A stretch of DNA of 64,000 nucleotides. Origin: Beijerinckiaceae bacterium (GTDB lineage Bacteria; Pseudomonadota; Alphaproteobacteria; Rhizobiales; Beijerinckiaceae). Position 1 is the first letter of the stretch, and each line of letters opens with the position of its first letter. Where the stretch lies: the NCBI GenBank assembly GCA_947474545.1, contig CANJJI010000003.1:1-64000 (forward strand). Direction: 5' to 3'. Below, piece after piece: positions 1 to 8,297 of the stretch. The translations under genes were made by a program, and so were the position numbers. The notes beneath the pieces were generated by a model that saw nothing but the letters and a program-made list of their open reading frames with translations, was not told the DNA's origin and made no database searches.

Positions 1-195
1 CATGCCATCAAAGCCAATCGTATCGGCATAGGCGAGCTGATCTATATATTCGTTCAGAAGGCCACGCGACTTTTCTTTGTCCCACAACTTGTTGGGTACG
101 GTGATCCAGGCCGTCTCTTCCGTCTCGTCGAAATTCGCCGGCAAATAGGGATAGGACATGAAATGCCAGCAATAGAGTTGAACAGGTTGCGTCAC
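1..195 (-). CDS. LLM-class flavin-dependent oxidoreductase, N-terminal 65 residues only
   Basis: This is the start of a luciferase-like monooxygenase cut by the window edge. The GTG start at 195 is preceded by a GGAGG ribosome binding site about six bases upstream. The visible protein contains QLYCWHFMSYP and VPNKLWDKEKSRGLL. By hand alignment about three quarters of its 65 residues match the complete LLM protein encoded at 31824-33080, so the two are close paralogues. Family members use reduced FMN and oxygen to monooxygenate small organic substrates, and some are two-component enzymes fed by a flavin reductase. It is the most downstream gene visible in a leftward set with the hydrolase at 217 and the LLM gene at 1027. 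The substrate is unknown. Confidence 0.85.
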   Translation of the reverse strand, partial: MTQPVQLYCWHFMSYPYLPANFDETEETAWITVPNKLWDKEKSRGLLNEYIDQLAYADTIGFDGM

Positions 196-216
196 TGGAT
201 CCTCCGCTTATCTTTT

Positions 217-1023
217 TTAGTTGTGGCGTAGCGCCCCTGCGGGCACGAGATTGTTGCGCCTGAGAAAGGCGATCATCGCTGCATCGAAACCGTTTGGATC
301 TTCTATGCAACAGGCATGGCCCGTATTTTTCAGGACGAAGTGTTCTGCTCCTGGAATTAATGAAGCGCTGCATGTTCCCGCTTCCAGCGATATATCATAC
401 TCGCCGTTGATGATCAGCGCAGGAGTCTTCATCCCCGCAAGACGCTCAGTCATATCATAACTGCCACGCGCGATGAAAATCTGCCCGATGCATTTCTGCG
501 ACAGGGTATGCGCATTTTCAACGAAGAGATTCAGCAGCCAAGCACCCAGGGGCGTATCGGCAAACCCCGGCGCCACATAGCCGCGCATCAGACTCATCAG
601 ATAGGCGGCGGTATCTTTGCCAAGAAAACCCGCCGCTATCTCTTGCGCATTGCCCGGACCACTGCTCGAACCGCCCACAAGTATGACCGCTTGTGCAAGC
701 TGCGGATGTTCAAGCCCGACCAACATGGAAATGCCGGAGCCTACGGAACAGCCGCAGAATATGGCCTTTTCGATTCCTTCGTCCTTGCAGATTCCAAGCA
801 CGTCGTCTGTCATATCGCGCAGAGTAAACGGCGTTTCCGGCTTGTCCGACAGACCATAGCCGCGCAAATCGACCGAGATCACGCGGTAAAATGGCGAGAA
901 ACGCGCCACCTGATACATCCACAGCCGCCGGTCGAATGGATTGGCGTGAATGAAGATCAGCGCAGGGCCTTCACCATGCACCTCGTAGTGTATTTTCAGG
1001 CCGTTTCGTGTGCTGAATGGCAT
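217..1023 (-). CDS. alpha/beta hydrolase
   Basis: A complete alpha/beta-hydrolase-fold protein of 268 residues, a usual length for the family. The nucleophile elbow GCSVG puts the catalytic serine near residue 93. The acid is probably Asp210 (NGEYDIS) and the histidine His236 (NTGHA). The HANPFDRR segment near residue 26 fits the oxyanion strand-loop. It starts three bases after the stop of the LLM gene at 1027-2154, so translation is probably coupled, and it is followed by the LLM fragment at 1-195. The context suggests that it hydrolyses an ester, lactone or enol-lactone made by a flavin monooxygenase. That role is inferred; the family also contains dehalogenases, C-C hydrolases and haloperoxidases. 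Confidence 0.9.
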   Translation of the reverse strand: MPFSTRNGLKIHYEVHGEGPALIFIHANPFDRRLWMYQVARFSPFYRVISVDLRGYGLSDKPETPFTLRDMTDDVLGICKDEGIEKAIFCGCSVGSGISMLVGLEHPQLAQAVILVGGSSSGPGNAQEIAAGFLGKDTAAYLMSLMRGYVAPGFADTPLGAWLLNLFVENAHTLSQKCIGQIFIARGSYDMTERLAGMKTPALIINGEYDISLEAGTCSASLIPGAEHFVLKNTGHACCIEDPNGFDAAMIAFLRRNNLVPAGALRHN

Positions 1024-1026
1024 GAT

Positions 1027-2154
1027 CTATTCCGCGGCAGCGCGTGCGGCGGATTTCTCTGACGCATTGACGAGTGGCATCACTTCGTTGGCGAGACGCG
1101 TAAGTGATTCCGATTCCCATTCCTCATTCGGTCCGCTCCAGTCTGCACCCGTCACCAAAACAGTGCCGTAGGGCCCGCATCGTTCACGCAGATCGATCAG
1201 CTTTTGCGCTACGGTCTGGGGCGAACCAAATATCACACGCTCCTCGATGATTCCGTTAACTGTAATCTCGTCGTCGCGCATATCCGGATGCGATTTGAGC
1301 GAAGCAAGGCGACCGATATTTTTGAACACTGTCCGCATATACCCGAGATAATGTTGGTAGGCGCTTTTCGCATCCATGATACGGCGGCGCGCTTCGTCAT
1401 CAGTGCCCGCAACGAAAATATTGCGCGACAATCTCCAGTTGCGGCCGTCCGCAATGCGGCCGCCTTCTGCACATCCCGCGCTATAGATTTCCCACTGCTG
1501 CTTGACGAATTGCGGCTGAAGCAGAGAGCTGGTGACAAAACTCCAGCCGCGCTTACCCGTCGCACGAAGGCTGGTTGAGTTGGGGCTTGCTGAAGGAATG
1601 CAGATTTCCGGATGCGGCTTCTGATAAGGCTTTGGCATTTCGCCGAGCCCCAATTCCTTGCTGATCGATTTCTTGATTTGCGTCGTCCAGAATTCGCCCT
1701 TGATGTCATAGGGCGGATCGCTCGACCATATTTTCAAAATTGTTTCCAGCGATTCGATCAGCATCCGCTGGCGCGTTTCGCCGTCGCCAATCTGAAACAA
1801 TTCGAAATCCGAGCCAAGACTGCCCGTGCCTGCGCCGAATATCAGCCGGCCCTTGCTGAGATGATCGAACTGCGCAATTTCGCCAGCGACAACGGCAGGG
1901 TGCCGGTTCGGCAGATTGATAACGCCGGTCGCGAATTTGATGTTTTTTGTTTGCGGGATCAGATTGGCCATAAACATCAGAGGCGAAGGATAGGGCTCGC
2001 TGGTCGCGGTGAAATGCTCGCCGATCCACAATTCATCATAGCCGAGCTTTTCCAATAACAGCGACTTGCGCGTGTCCTGATCGATGAGTTCGTGCATGGG
2101 TGGGCCGGGCGGGTGCAGCGGCATCATGAACATTCCAAGGCGCATACGTTTCAT
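1027..2154 (-). CDS. LLM-class flavin-dependent oxidoreductase
   Basis: A 375-residue bacterial-luciferase-like monooxygenase. Recognisable parts are GEHF near residue 45, LPNRHP near 81, and the FDHLSKGRLIFGAGTG strand-loop near 96-111 that is typical of this TIM-barrel family. Its sequence clearly differs from the shorter-edge paralogue at 1-195, so two different LLM enzymes lie in one leftward set around an alpha/beta hydrolase. The start at 2154 has only a weak upstream purine run; an internal ATG at 2145 is possible. The divergent small gene begins 271 bases away, leaving room for promoters. Substrate and reductase partner cannot be read from the sequence. Confidence 0.88.
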   Translation of the reverse strand: MKRMRLGMFMMPLHPPGPPMHELIDQDTRKSLLLEKLGYDELWIGEHFTATSEPYPSPLMFMANLIPQTKNIKFATGVINLPNRHPAVVAGEIAQFDHLSKGRLIFGAGTGSLGSDFELFQIGDGETRQRMLIESLETILKIWSSDPPYDIKGEFWTTQIKKSISKELGLGEMPKPYQKPHPEICIPSASPNSTSLRATGKRGWSFVTSSLLQPQFVKQQWEIYSAGCAEGGRIADGRNWRLSRNIFVAGTDDEARRRIMDAKSAYQHYLGYMRTVFKNIGRLASLKSHPDMRDDEITVNGIIEERVIFGSPQTVAQKLIDLRERCGPYGTVLVTGADWSGPNEEWESESLTRLANEVMPLVNASEKSAARAAAE

Positions 2155-2336
2155 CCCGATTGATTGTGCTGGTTTGAGGAAAGCTTATCTCAGCCCGCTG
2201 CTTTCGCAAAGAGCGGGATGCACGAGATGTTTTGTTTCCGGTCCCGCTAAACGCGTGGCAAGCCGGGGTCTGGCTGCGCAAACATGGCGGGGATGTGACA
2301 TGCGCGTTTTATTGGCCAGCTATGCGGGGTCCGACC

Positions 2337-2365
2337 TTGTATTGCAGCTGCGAAAATATTATGTT
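2337..2365 (+). promoter_or_regulatory. sigma-70-like promoter for the small gene at 2426
   Basis: TTGTAT at 2337-2342 and TATGTT at 2360-2365 are separated by exactly 17 bases, a good housekeeping promoter layout. The expected start point is about 50 bases upstream of the small ORF. The call rests on pattern only. Confidence 0.45.
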
Positions 2366-2385
2366 GCATTGCACAATGAGGAATT

Positions 2386-2397
2386 GCAAATATTTGC
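2386..2397. promoter_or_regulatory. 12-bp perfect palindrome in the small gene's leader
   Basis: GCAAATATTTGC is a perfect palindrome between the predicted promoter and the ribosome binding site of the gene at 2426. It lies in a TGC-rich stretch (TTGCATTGCACAATG just upstream). It could be an operator, but an AT-rich palindrome of this length can also arise by chance. Confidence 0.25.
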
Positions 2398-2425
2398 CAG
2401 CCCTCTGAAAACAAAGGAGATTACC

Positions 2426-2632
2426 ATGACGGCCAACGCACTCCCCTCTGGTGTCTTTCGTCCTGCCAAGCCGCTGACCTATCAGTTTACCCTCGTGATG
2501 ATGCAGATTGCTGATATATTTCAGAGTCTTTGCGAAGGCATCCAGAACGCCCGGGACTATCACGAACTGATCCAAAAAGGCATGGCGCCCCGTGACGCGG
2601 TCCGCAAAGTTTTCGAAACAATCATAAAGTAG
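2426..2632 (+). CDS. small hypothetical protein, 68 residues
   Basis: The ATG at 2426 follows a good AAAGGAG ribosome binding site at 2412-2418 and a TTGTAT-17-TATGTT promoter, so a real gene is likely. A longer reading frame begins at 2084 but overlaps the divergent LLM gene and lacks such signals. The protein has no signal peptide. After a short proline-containing start it is mostly helical by eye, with a hydrophobic patch (FTLVMMQIADIF, about residues 21-32) and a charged tail (ARDYHELIQKGMAPRDAVRK). I do not recognise a family. Its 3' end lies 21 bases from the end of the convergent SDR gene. Alphaproteobacteria have many small helical proteins of this size that regulate or bind membranes or granules, but no function can be assigned. 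Confidence 0.6.
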   Translation: MTANALPSGVFRPAKPLTYQFTLVMMQIADIFQSLCEGIQNARDYHELIQKGMAPRDAVRKVFETIIK

Positions 2633-2653
2633 AGCAAGCGCTCTTCTGATCAC

Positions 2654-3409
2654 TCAATGCATCACCGAGCCCCCATCCACCGGGATGGTCTGCCCGGTGA
2701 TGAAGTCGCTGTCGGGTGAAGCCAGAAACACCAGTGCACCGGCGAGATCGCTTGGCTGTTGCGGTTGTTTGAGAAAGCGCGCAGCAACCGCACCCTCCCG
2801 AAACGCTTCGAGTCCGGGCCTGGCGATTGCGTCGGTCAGCACGAGGCCTGGCGCAATGCAATTTACGCGTATGCCATCTGCACCCAATTCATTCGCCATC
2901 GCACGCGTCATCGAAATGACAGCACCTTTCGAGGCCACATAATGCAACATACCCGCCGTGCCCTTGAACGCGGTGCCGGACGCTATATTGATAATCTTGC
3001 CATAGCCCTGCTTGCGCATGATCGGAGAGGCCGCTTTTGCACATTCGAAAGGGCCGCGAACATTGACAGCGAGCGCCTTGTCGAATTCGGCGCTCGACAA
3101 TTCCTCAAACGGTTTCAAATCCAGCATGCGCGCAAACACCGCCGCATTGTTGACCAGGATATGCAGCCCTCCGAACTCCGCCAGAACAGCTGAAAGGCTC
3201 TGGCTCACAGCACGCGAATCGGTGACGTCGCACACCATGCTGATACATTTTCCGCCTTTGGCGCGAATTTCTGCCGCTACCATATCGGCTGATACAACAT
3301 CCCAGATTGCCACCGCAGCGCCTTCGGCAGCCAGCGCATTGGCATAGGCGACACCGATGCCTTCGGCTCCACCGGTGAGTATCGCCACCTTCCCGTCAAG
3401 CTTGCCCAT
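2654..3409 (-). CDS. SDR-family NAD(P)-dependent oxidoreductase
   Basis: A 251-residue classical short-chain dehydrogenase. It has the TGGAEGIG cofactor-binding motif near residue 11, NNAA in the middle, and the YVASKG catalytic Tyr-x3-Lys. The start at 3409 is chosen because it has an upstream GGAGAG site; a start 19 codons earlier would run into livF. Sixteen bases separate it from the livF stop, so it is probably the last gene of the livH-livMG-livF operon. It would then oxidise or reduce an alcohol or ketone derived from the imported substrate. Substrate and the choice of NAD or NADP are not evident. Confidence 0.9.
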   Translation of the reverse strand: MGKLDGKVAILTGGAEGIGVAYANALAAEGAAVAIWDVVSADMVAAEIRAKGGKCISMVCDVTDSRAVSQSLSAVLAEFGGLHILVNNAAVFARMLDLKPFEELSSAEFDKALAVNVRGPFECAKAASPIMRKQGYGKIINIASGTAFKGTAGMLHYVASKGAVISMTRAMANELGADGIRVNCIAPGLVLTDAIARPGLEAFREGAVAARFLKQPQQPSDLAGALVFLASPDSDFITGQTIPVDGGSVMH

Positions 3410-3425
3410 GTGGCTCTCCGCTTTT

Positions 3426-4139
3426 TCAATCCAGTCCCAGAAGTTTCGACCCAAAACTCTTGTCATTCAAGAGTTGATCACGCGTACCGTCGAGCACAGT
3501 GCGGCCATTTTCTATGACATAGGCGCGGTCCACGAATTCCAGCGCGCGATGAATATTCTGCTCCACCAGAACGATCGTAATTCCCCCGGCCGCAATTTGC
3601 GTCAACGCAGTCATAACGTCCTTGATGATAAGCGGCGCTACGCCGATGAACGGCTCATCGAGCAGCAAGAGGCGCGGGCAGGACATCAGCGCACGCCCTA
3701 TTGCGACCATCTGTTGCTGGCCGCCGCTGAGTGTTCCGGCCGCCTGCCGCTGCTTTTCCTTCAGGATCGGAAACAGATTGAAAACATGTTCGAGCGATTG
3801 AGCCAGCTTCTTGCGCGGCGCACTCAAATAGGCGCCCATTTCAAGATTTTCGCGTACACTCATCTCGACGAAGAGCCGCCGCCCCTCAGGCACAAGCCCC
3901 AGGCCGCGCGTGACCCGTTGGGAAACATCAAGCCTCGAAGCATCACTGCCATCGAGCTCGATGCGGCCAGACTTTGCGGGATAATGTCCGATAATAGCGC
4001 CGAGTGTTGTCGACTTTCCCGCTCCGTTGGCGCCGAGAAGTCCAACTTTCTCGCCTGCCTCGACAGATAGACTGACCCCCCAAAGCGCCTGCAACGGGCC
4101 GTGCGAAACTTCCAGATCCGAAACTTTGAGGAGGCTCAT
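3426..4139 (-). CDS. livF: branched-chain amino acid-type ABC transporter ATP-binding protein LivF
   Basis: A 237-residue ABC ATPase of the LivF type. Walker A is GANGAGKST (about residues 36-44), the signature is LSGGQQQ (137-143), and Walker B is LLLLDEP (157-163). Its ATG overlaps the stop of the upstream livM-livG gene by four bases (ATGA), indicating translational coupling. LivF pairs with LivG as the two nucleotide-binding subunits of importers for branched-chain amino acids, amides, urea or aromatic acids. The surrounding catabolic genes make a non-amino-acid substrate plausible, but this is inference. Confidence 0.93.
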   Translation of the reverse strand: MSLLKVSDLEVSHGPLQALWGVSLSVEAGEKVGLLGANGAGKSTTLGAIIGHYPAKSGRIELDGSDASRLDVSQRVTRGLGLVPEGRRLFVEMSVRENLEMGAYLSAPRKKLAQSLEHVFNLFPILKEKQRQAAGTLSGGQQQMVAIGRALMSCPRLLLLDEPFIGVAPLIIKDVMTALTQIAAGGITIVLVEQNIHRALEFVDRAYVIENGRTVLDGTRDQLLNDKSFGSKLLGLD

Positions 4140-5914
4140 TTCGCCTCTCCTGCCGCATGGCCGAGATAGGTCGTCAACACGCGTTCATCCCGCATGGCTT
4201 CGGCAAGCGGTGCGTCGGCGATTACAGCGCCGCTATCAAGCACAATAAGTCTGTCCACCACCTGCGATAGCGCAGAAAAGATATGTTCAACCCAAATTAT
4301 GGTGATGCCATATTGATCGCGGATATCGCGAATATGTTTCACGAACGCCGCTATTTCCACAGTTGACAGACCGGACGCCACTTCATCCACGAGAAGCAGT
4401 TTCGGTTCCGCAGCCAGCGCCCGCGCCAGTTCCAGCGCCTTCTTTTGCTGCAGGCTGAGCAATTCAGCTTTTTGTTCCAGCAACCCGCCCAGCCCTACAA
4501 AGTTAGCAAAGATGTCTGCTGTGCGCATTGATTCCAGCAGCTTTGTCTTGCTTGCGCCGAATGTGCGGCCGATCGCGATGTTTTCGCGCACAGTGAGTTC
4601 TGCAAACGGGCGGGGAATTTGATAACTGCGGCCAATGCCCAGTCGGGTAATTTCATCAGCGCGAAAATCAGCGATGTCGCGCCCTTCGATCAAAATGCGG
4701 CCTGAGCGCGGCCGGTAAATACCGGATATCAGATTGAACAAAGTTGTCTTGCCCGATCCATTGGGGCCAACAAGGCCGACAATCTCACCCTGCCTGATTT
4801 TCAGGCTCACATTGTTGACCGCAACATTGCCCCCGAAAGCCATGGTTGCGCCCTGGCATTCCAGAACGATGCGGTCTGTGTCCACTTCCCGATGCACCAG
4901 CGGCAGACGTTCCCCGGCGGTCGCATGTCTGTGGCCGCCAATTTCAAAATGGCTCTCGCGTGACAACCATGAAAGCAGATCGTGCCGCGAAATCCATTTG
5001 GCGCGCAGTAATCCACCCGGCAAAAACCGCCCGATGAGAATGATGACCACACCCAGCACCGCTTCGCGCAGATGGGACATCTTTACCAGCAGCGCTTGTT
5101 CCAGCGATGAAAACAGAACCATGCCGAATAAGGGTCCCAGCAATAGTCCTGAGCCGCCGAGCAAAGCACCGGCAATCGGCACAAGCGCGACGCCAAGATT
5201 GAACATGGTATTGGGCGCGATATAGCTGAATTGCCACGCCTGGATGGAGCCTGCGAGGCCCGCAAAGGCCGCGCTGAGCATCAATGTCGCTGCCTTGTAA
5301 GGAAACAGCCGTACGCCAGCCACTTCGGCAACCTGTTCATCGTTGCGAATGGCGCGCAATGCGTAACCGAAACGCGATCGCATCAGCCATAACGTTGTCG
5401 CCAGAGTCAGCGCAACGAGAAGGGCCGCCAGTATATAGGCGGGCACCAAAACATAATCCGGCGGCAGGGTAATACCCTCGCTGCCCTTGGTAAGCCCCTC
5501 GAAATTATTCGCCAGCAATTCGCAGAGGGGCACAATGGCCAGTGTGGCAAAGGCAAAATAGTCGCCCTTGAGCCGGAACAACGGCAGGGAAACAAGCAGC
5601 GCCGCCAACGACGCAAAGAAAATGGCGGCCGCAAAGCAAGGCACAATCTGGACGCCGCGCGTGAGCAGGATTGCGAATGCATAGGCGCCGATACCATAAA
5701 ACGCGAAGTGACCAAGATTGAGATAGCCCATCTGGCCATTCACCCAGTCCCAGCTCTGCGCGAGAACGAAAGAAATCATCAGCGCGAGGACAAAGCTTGT
5801 CAGATAGCTGCCCGCGAAGGCCGGGATCGACGCTAGCAGAACAACAAACGCTGCACCGCAGGCATAAATGACCAACCGGGGCGTAGAGAGCGTGGTGGTG
5901 GATGTGGACGTCAT
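4136..5914 (-). CDS. fused LivM permease / LivG ATPase of a branched-chain-type ABC importer
   Basis: One 592-residue protein joins two subunits that are usually separate. Residues about 1-305 are a LivM permease with many hydrophobic segments, including GQMGYLNLGHFAFYGIGAYA and the RAIRNDEQVAEVAGV coupling loop. Residues about 345-592 are a LivG ATPase with Walker A GPNGSGKTT (383-391) and Walker B LLLVDE (506-511). The ABC signature is LSLQQ (486-490) instead of LSGGQ or LSYGQ. The ATG at 5914 overlaps the livH stop as ATGA; in-frame starts at 5926 and 5995 are less likely. LivM-LivG fusions are known in proteobacteria. Stop and start also overlap with livF downstream, giving a tight three-gene operon. 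Confidence 0.93.
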   Translation of the reverse strand: MTSTSTTTLSTPRLVIYACGAAFVVLLASIPAFAGSYLTSFVLALMISFVLAQSWDWVNGQMGYLNLGHFAFYGIGAYAFAILLTRGVQIVPCFAAAIFFASLAALLVSLPLFRLKGDYFAFATLAIVPLCELLANNFEGLTKGSEGITLPPDYVLVPAYILAALLVALTLATTLWLMRSRFGYALRAIRNDEQVAEVAGVRLFPYKAATLMLSAAFAGLAGSIQAWQFSYIAPNTMFNLGVALVPIAGALLGGSGLLLGPLFGMVLFSSLEQALLVKMSHLREAVLGVVIILIGRFLPGGLLRAKWISRHDLLSWLSRESHFEIGGHRHATAGERLPLVHREVDTDRIVLECQGATMAFGGNVAVNNVSLKIRQGEIVGLVGPNGSGKTTLFNLISGIYRPRSGRILIEGRDIADFRADEITRLGIGRSYQIPRPFAELTVRENIAIGRTFGASKTKLLESMRTADIFANFVGLGGLLEQKAELLSLQQKKALELARALAAEPKLLLVDEVASGLSTVEIAAFVKHIRDIRDQYGITIIWVEHIFSALSQVVDRLIVLDSGAVIADAPLAEAMRDERVLTTYLGHAAGEAK

Positions 5915-6789
5915 GTCTTCTGCCATGACGCCAGGCCGCGCGGAAACACCACGAGTATGATGAGCAGAAGTATAACGCTGATCGCAGGCGCCCATTTCGG
6001 CGACCAGAGAAAGGCCGTGAACGCTTCGGCGACGCCCAGCATGAGTCCGGCGATCATCGCGCCCGCCAGATTGCCAATGCCGCCAACCACGATGATCGTA
6101 AAGGCGCGCACTGTGAGGCTAAAGCCCATATAGGGATCGACAGGATATATCAGCGCGTAAAGCACGCCTGCCACCGCCACGAGTCCGGACCCAGCAGCGA
6201 ACGTCAAGGCCCGCGCACGCGGCCCGTTTACGCCGCAAATGGTCGCCCCGAAAGGATCCTGTGTCACCGCGCGAACCGCACGGCCGAACCATGCGTATTT
6301 CAGATAAAAATGCAACGCGATCGTCAGCCCAACAATACCGGCAAGGATCCAGATCTGCGCCATTGGCAATATAATATCGCCAAATTCCAGCATCTCTGAC
6401 CGAACAGGTATATTGCGCTGTTGCGTGCCCGCGGCAAAGCCTGTGATGTCGCTCATGGCGATCAGCGCGCCCGTCGTGATCAGCACTGTGCCAATGGTTT
6501 CATCATGCTTGCCACGCGAGGCCAGCGGGCGCAGCAGAGCCGCGTGAAACAGATAACCGAACGCGAAAACCGGAAATACGATCAGCGGGATGATCAATAC
6601 CGGATGCCAGGATGTAACCAGATAGATGAGACTCGCAATAACGCCTGATATCGCCAGCAGAGTGCCATGTGCAATATTGAGTATATGAGCGACGCCATAG
6701 ACAAGCGAAAGTCCGAAGGCCACGAGCGCATAAATCCCGCCCAGCAATATGCCGTTGAGCAGTATCTGCACAAAAATATCCAATGGCAT
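5911..6789 (-). CDS. livH: branched-chain amino acid-type ABC transporter permease LivH
   Basis: A 292-residue LivH-like inner-membrane permease. The start IFVQILLNGILLGGIYALVA and LSLVYGVAHILNIAHG are typical of the family, and the rest is a run of hydrophobic helices with short loops. The frame is open 54 codons further upstream, but the ATG at 6789 matches the family N-terminus and has a purine-rich GAAGGG site. It is the first gene of the leftward livH-livMG-livF-SDR operon and is divergent from the binding-protein gene at 7023, with 233 bases between. Confidence 0.92.
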   Translation of the reverse strand: MPLDIFVQILLNGILLGGIYALVAFGLSLVYGVAHILNIAHGTLLAISGVIASLIYLVTSWHPVLIIPLIVFPVFAFGYLFHAALLRPLASRGKHDETIGTVLITTGALIAMSDITGFAAGTQQRNIPVRSEMLEFGDIILPMAQIWILAGIVGLTIALHFYLKYAWFGRAVRAVTQDPFGATICGVNGPRARALTFAAGSGLVAVAGVLYALIYPVDPYMGFSLTVRAFTIIVVGGIGNLAGAMIAGLMLGVAEAFTAFLWSPKWAPAISVILLLIILVVFPRGLASWQKT

Positions 6790-6857
6790 GGCAGGCCCTT
6801 CCCGTATGCCCGGTTGACCGGGAATGCCGGATCGCAAGGCGTCCGGTCGTGAGTGAA

Positions 6858-6885
6858 TGGATACGATGCTGAACCCACAAGTCAA
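6858..6885 (-). promoter_or_regulatory. candidate promoter for the liv operon
   Basis: Read on the minus strand, TTGACT (6885-6880) and TATCCA (6863-6858) are 16 bases apart, about 70 bases upstream of livH. On the opposite strand the same gap contains TTGACA at 6924-6929, which could serve the divergent binding-protein gene, but its -10 is poor (ATCATC). Prediction by eye only. Confidence 0.35.
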
Positions 6886-7022
6886 TAGTTTCCGCTTTAT
6901 ACTTAGCGCAACTCGCAATTTCCTTGACAGGATCGGGGGATGTGAAATCATCAGCTATAGAGCAAGAAGCTGATCCGGCGCACCGGACGAATGCTCCATC
7001 ATTAATATCCAGGGAGGACAAC

Positions 7023-8237
7023 ATGCAAAAATCGCTGAAATGGGTGCTGCCGCTTGCAGCGGCGATGATCGGGAGCGCCACGGGCAGCCTCTCCGCCAAG
7101 CAGAATTCCTGCGATGAGCCCATCGTCATCGGCACAACAATTTCCATGTCGGGGCCGCTTGCCACCCTGACCGGCAATTGGGACAAGATGACCCAGATTT
7201 TCGCCGAGGAAATCAACAAGGCCGGTGGCGTGAATGTCTCTTCCTGCGGCAAGAAAGTGCCAATCAAGTTTGTCGTTTATGACGATCAGGGCAATCCGGC
7301 CACTGCTGTCAGCCTGCATGAAAAAATGGCGACCGTCGATAATGTGGACTTTTTTGCCGGCACGGACTGGACCTTTGTCGTCATGCCTGTTTCCACGGTC
7401 GCAGAAAAGCACAAGATCCCGATCATGGGCGGCAACGTCGCAACGCCAGCTGCATTCGAGCGCGGCCTGAAATATTTTTGGTCCGTACCCTATCCCATGA
7501 CCTTCAACTGGGACACCAATTATTTCGACATGCTCAAGAATATCGAGCCAAAACCCAAAACCATGTTCTGGATCACCCAGGATAATCCGGTTTACAAATC
7601 GGTGCGCGATATCTGGGCGAAGAAATATGAGGAAATCGGCATCAAGGTTGTTGGCGACGAAACCTTCCCCAACGATCTCAAGGATTTCAGCTCCATTGTG
7701 CTGAAAGTACGTTCCGCGCGGCCCGACATCATCTACATCAACTCGTTTGACAATGTCGCCGCGCCGCTGATCCAACAATTGCGTCAGCAGCGCATCAAGG
7801 CCATGGGCGTACATTTTCCCATCGTCTCGCTTGAACTCGGGCGGCAGACAAAGGCCTATGGCGGCATAGAAGGCATCACTGGCGTCGTCGGCTGGATTCC
7901 TGGCGTGAAGAGCGAGTTTGCAGATTTCATGAAAACTGTGCTCGACAAGGCTGGCGTCAATATATTCGAGAGCGCCACTATCATGCCGCGCTTCACCTCC
8001 TACCTGCTGATGATCCAGGCAATCGAAAAGGCTGGCGCAGTGGATCGGGAAAAGGTCCGCGAAGCGCTGTTCAAGGGCACGTTCCGTGGTCCGACCGGGC
8101 CCATCACCTTCGACGAAAAAGGTCAGCCGGATACCCGCACACTCATCACACAAAATCAGGATGGCAATGTTGTGGTTGTCTGGCCGCCGAATCTGTCCAC
8201 CGGCAAGGTGAAATGGCCTGCGCCGTCCTGGCAATAA
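7023..8237 (+). CDS. ABC transporter substrate-binding protein, LivJ/LivK family
   Basis: A 404-residue periplasmic binding protein of the type I fold. It has an N-terminal signal sequence (MQKSLKWVLPLAAAM, with cleavage probably near SLSAKQ) and the family opening PIVIGTTISMSGPLA. The ATG at 7023 has an AGGGAGGA site; the frame is open 33 codons further upstream without such a signal. It is divergent from livH-livMG-livF and almost certainly supplies that permease. Sequences with DQGNPATAVSLHEKM and an aromatic-rich binding cleft often bind aromatic acids or amides instead of leucine, but the ligand cannot be decided by eye. Confidence 0.92.
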   Translation: MQKSLKWVLPLAAAMIGSATGSLSAKQNSCDEPIVIGTTISMSGPLATLTGNWDKMTQIFAEEINKAGGVNVSSCGKKVPIKFVVYDDQGNPATAVSLHEKMATVDNVDFFAGTDWTFVVMPVSTVAEKHKIPIMGGNVATPAAFERGLKYFWSVPYPMTFNWDTNYFDMLKNIEPKPKTMFWITQDNPVYKSVRDIWAKKYEEIGIKVVGDETFPNDLKDFSSIVLKVRSARPDIIYINSFDNVAAPLIQQLRQQRIKAMGVHFPIVSLELGRQTKAYGGIEGITGVVGWIPGVKSEFADFMKTVLDKAGVNIFESATIMPRFTSYLLMIQAIEKAGAVDREKVREALFKGTFRGPTGPITFDEKGQPDTRTLITQNQDGNVVVVWPPNLSTGKVKWPAPSWQ

Positions 8238-8248
8238 ACACTTCCTCA

Positions 8249-8285
8249 CCCCTCATAGGGCGCGCGTTGCTCGCCTTGTGAGGGG
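8249..8285. other. inverted repeat between convergent genes
   Basis: CCCCTCA (8249-8255) pairs with TGAGGGG (8279-8285), and AGGGCG/CGCCT inside can extend the hairpin with a bulge. It lies between the binding-protein gene and the convergent SDR gene, where a bidirectional terminator would be expected. No clear T-tract follows on either strand, so intrinsic termination is uncertain. Confidence 0.35.
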
Positions 8286-8297
8286 CCTCTTGCGAAA

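Noticed and set aside
7002-8249. A 415-residue frame on the minus strand across the periplasmic binding protein.
   Set aside because: Its composition (many Arg, His, Asp, Gly) is that of a mirror frame in GC-biased DNA. The plus-strand protein has a signal peptide and family motifs.
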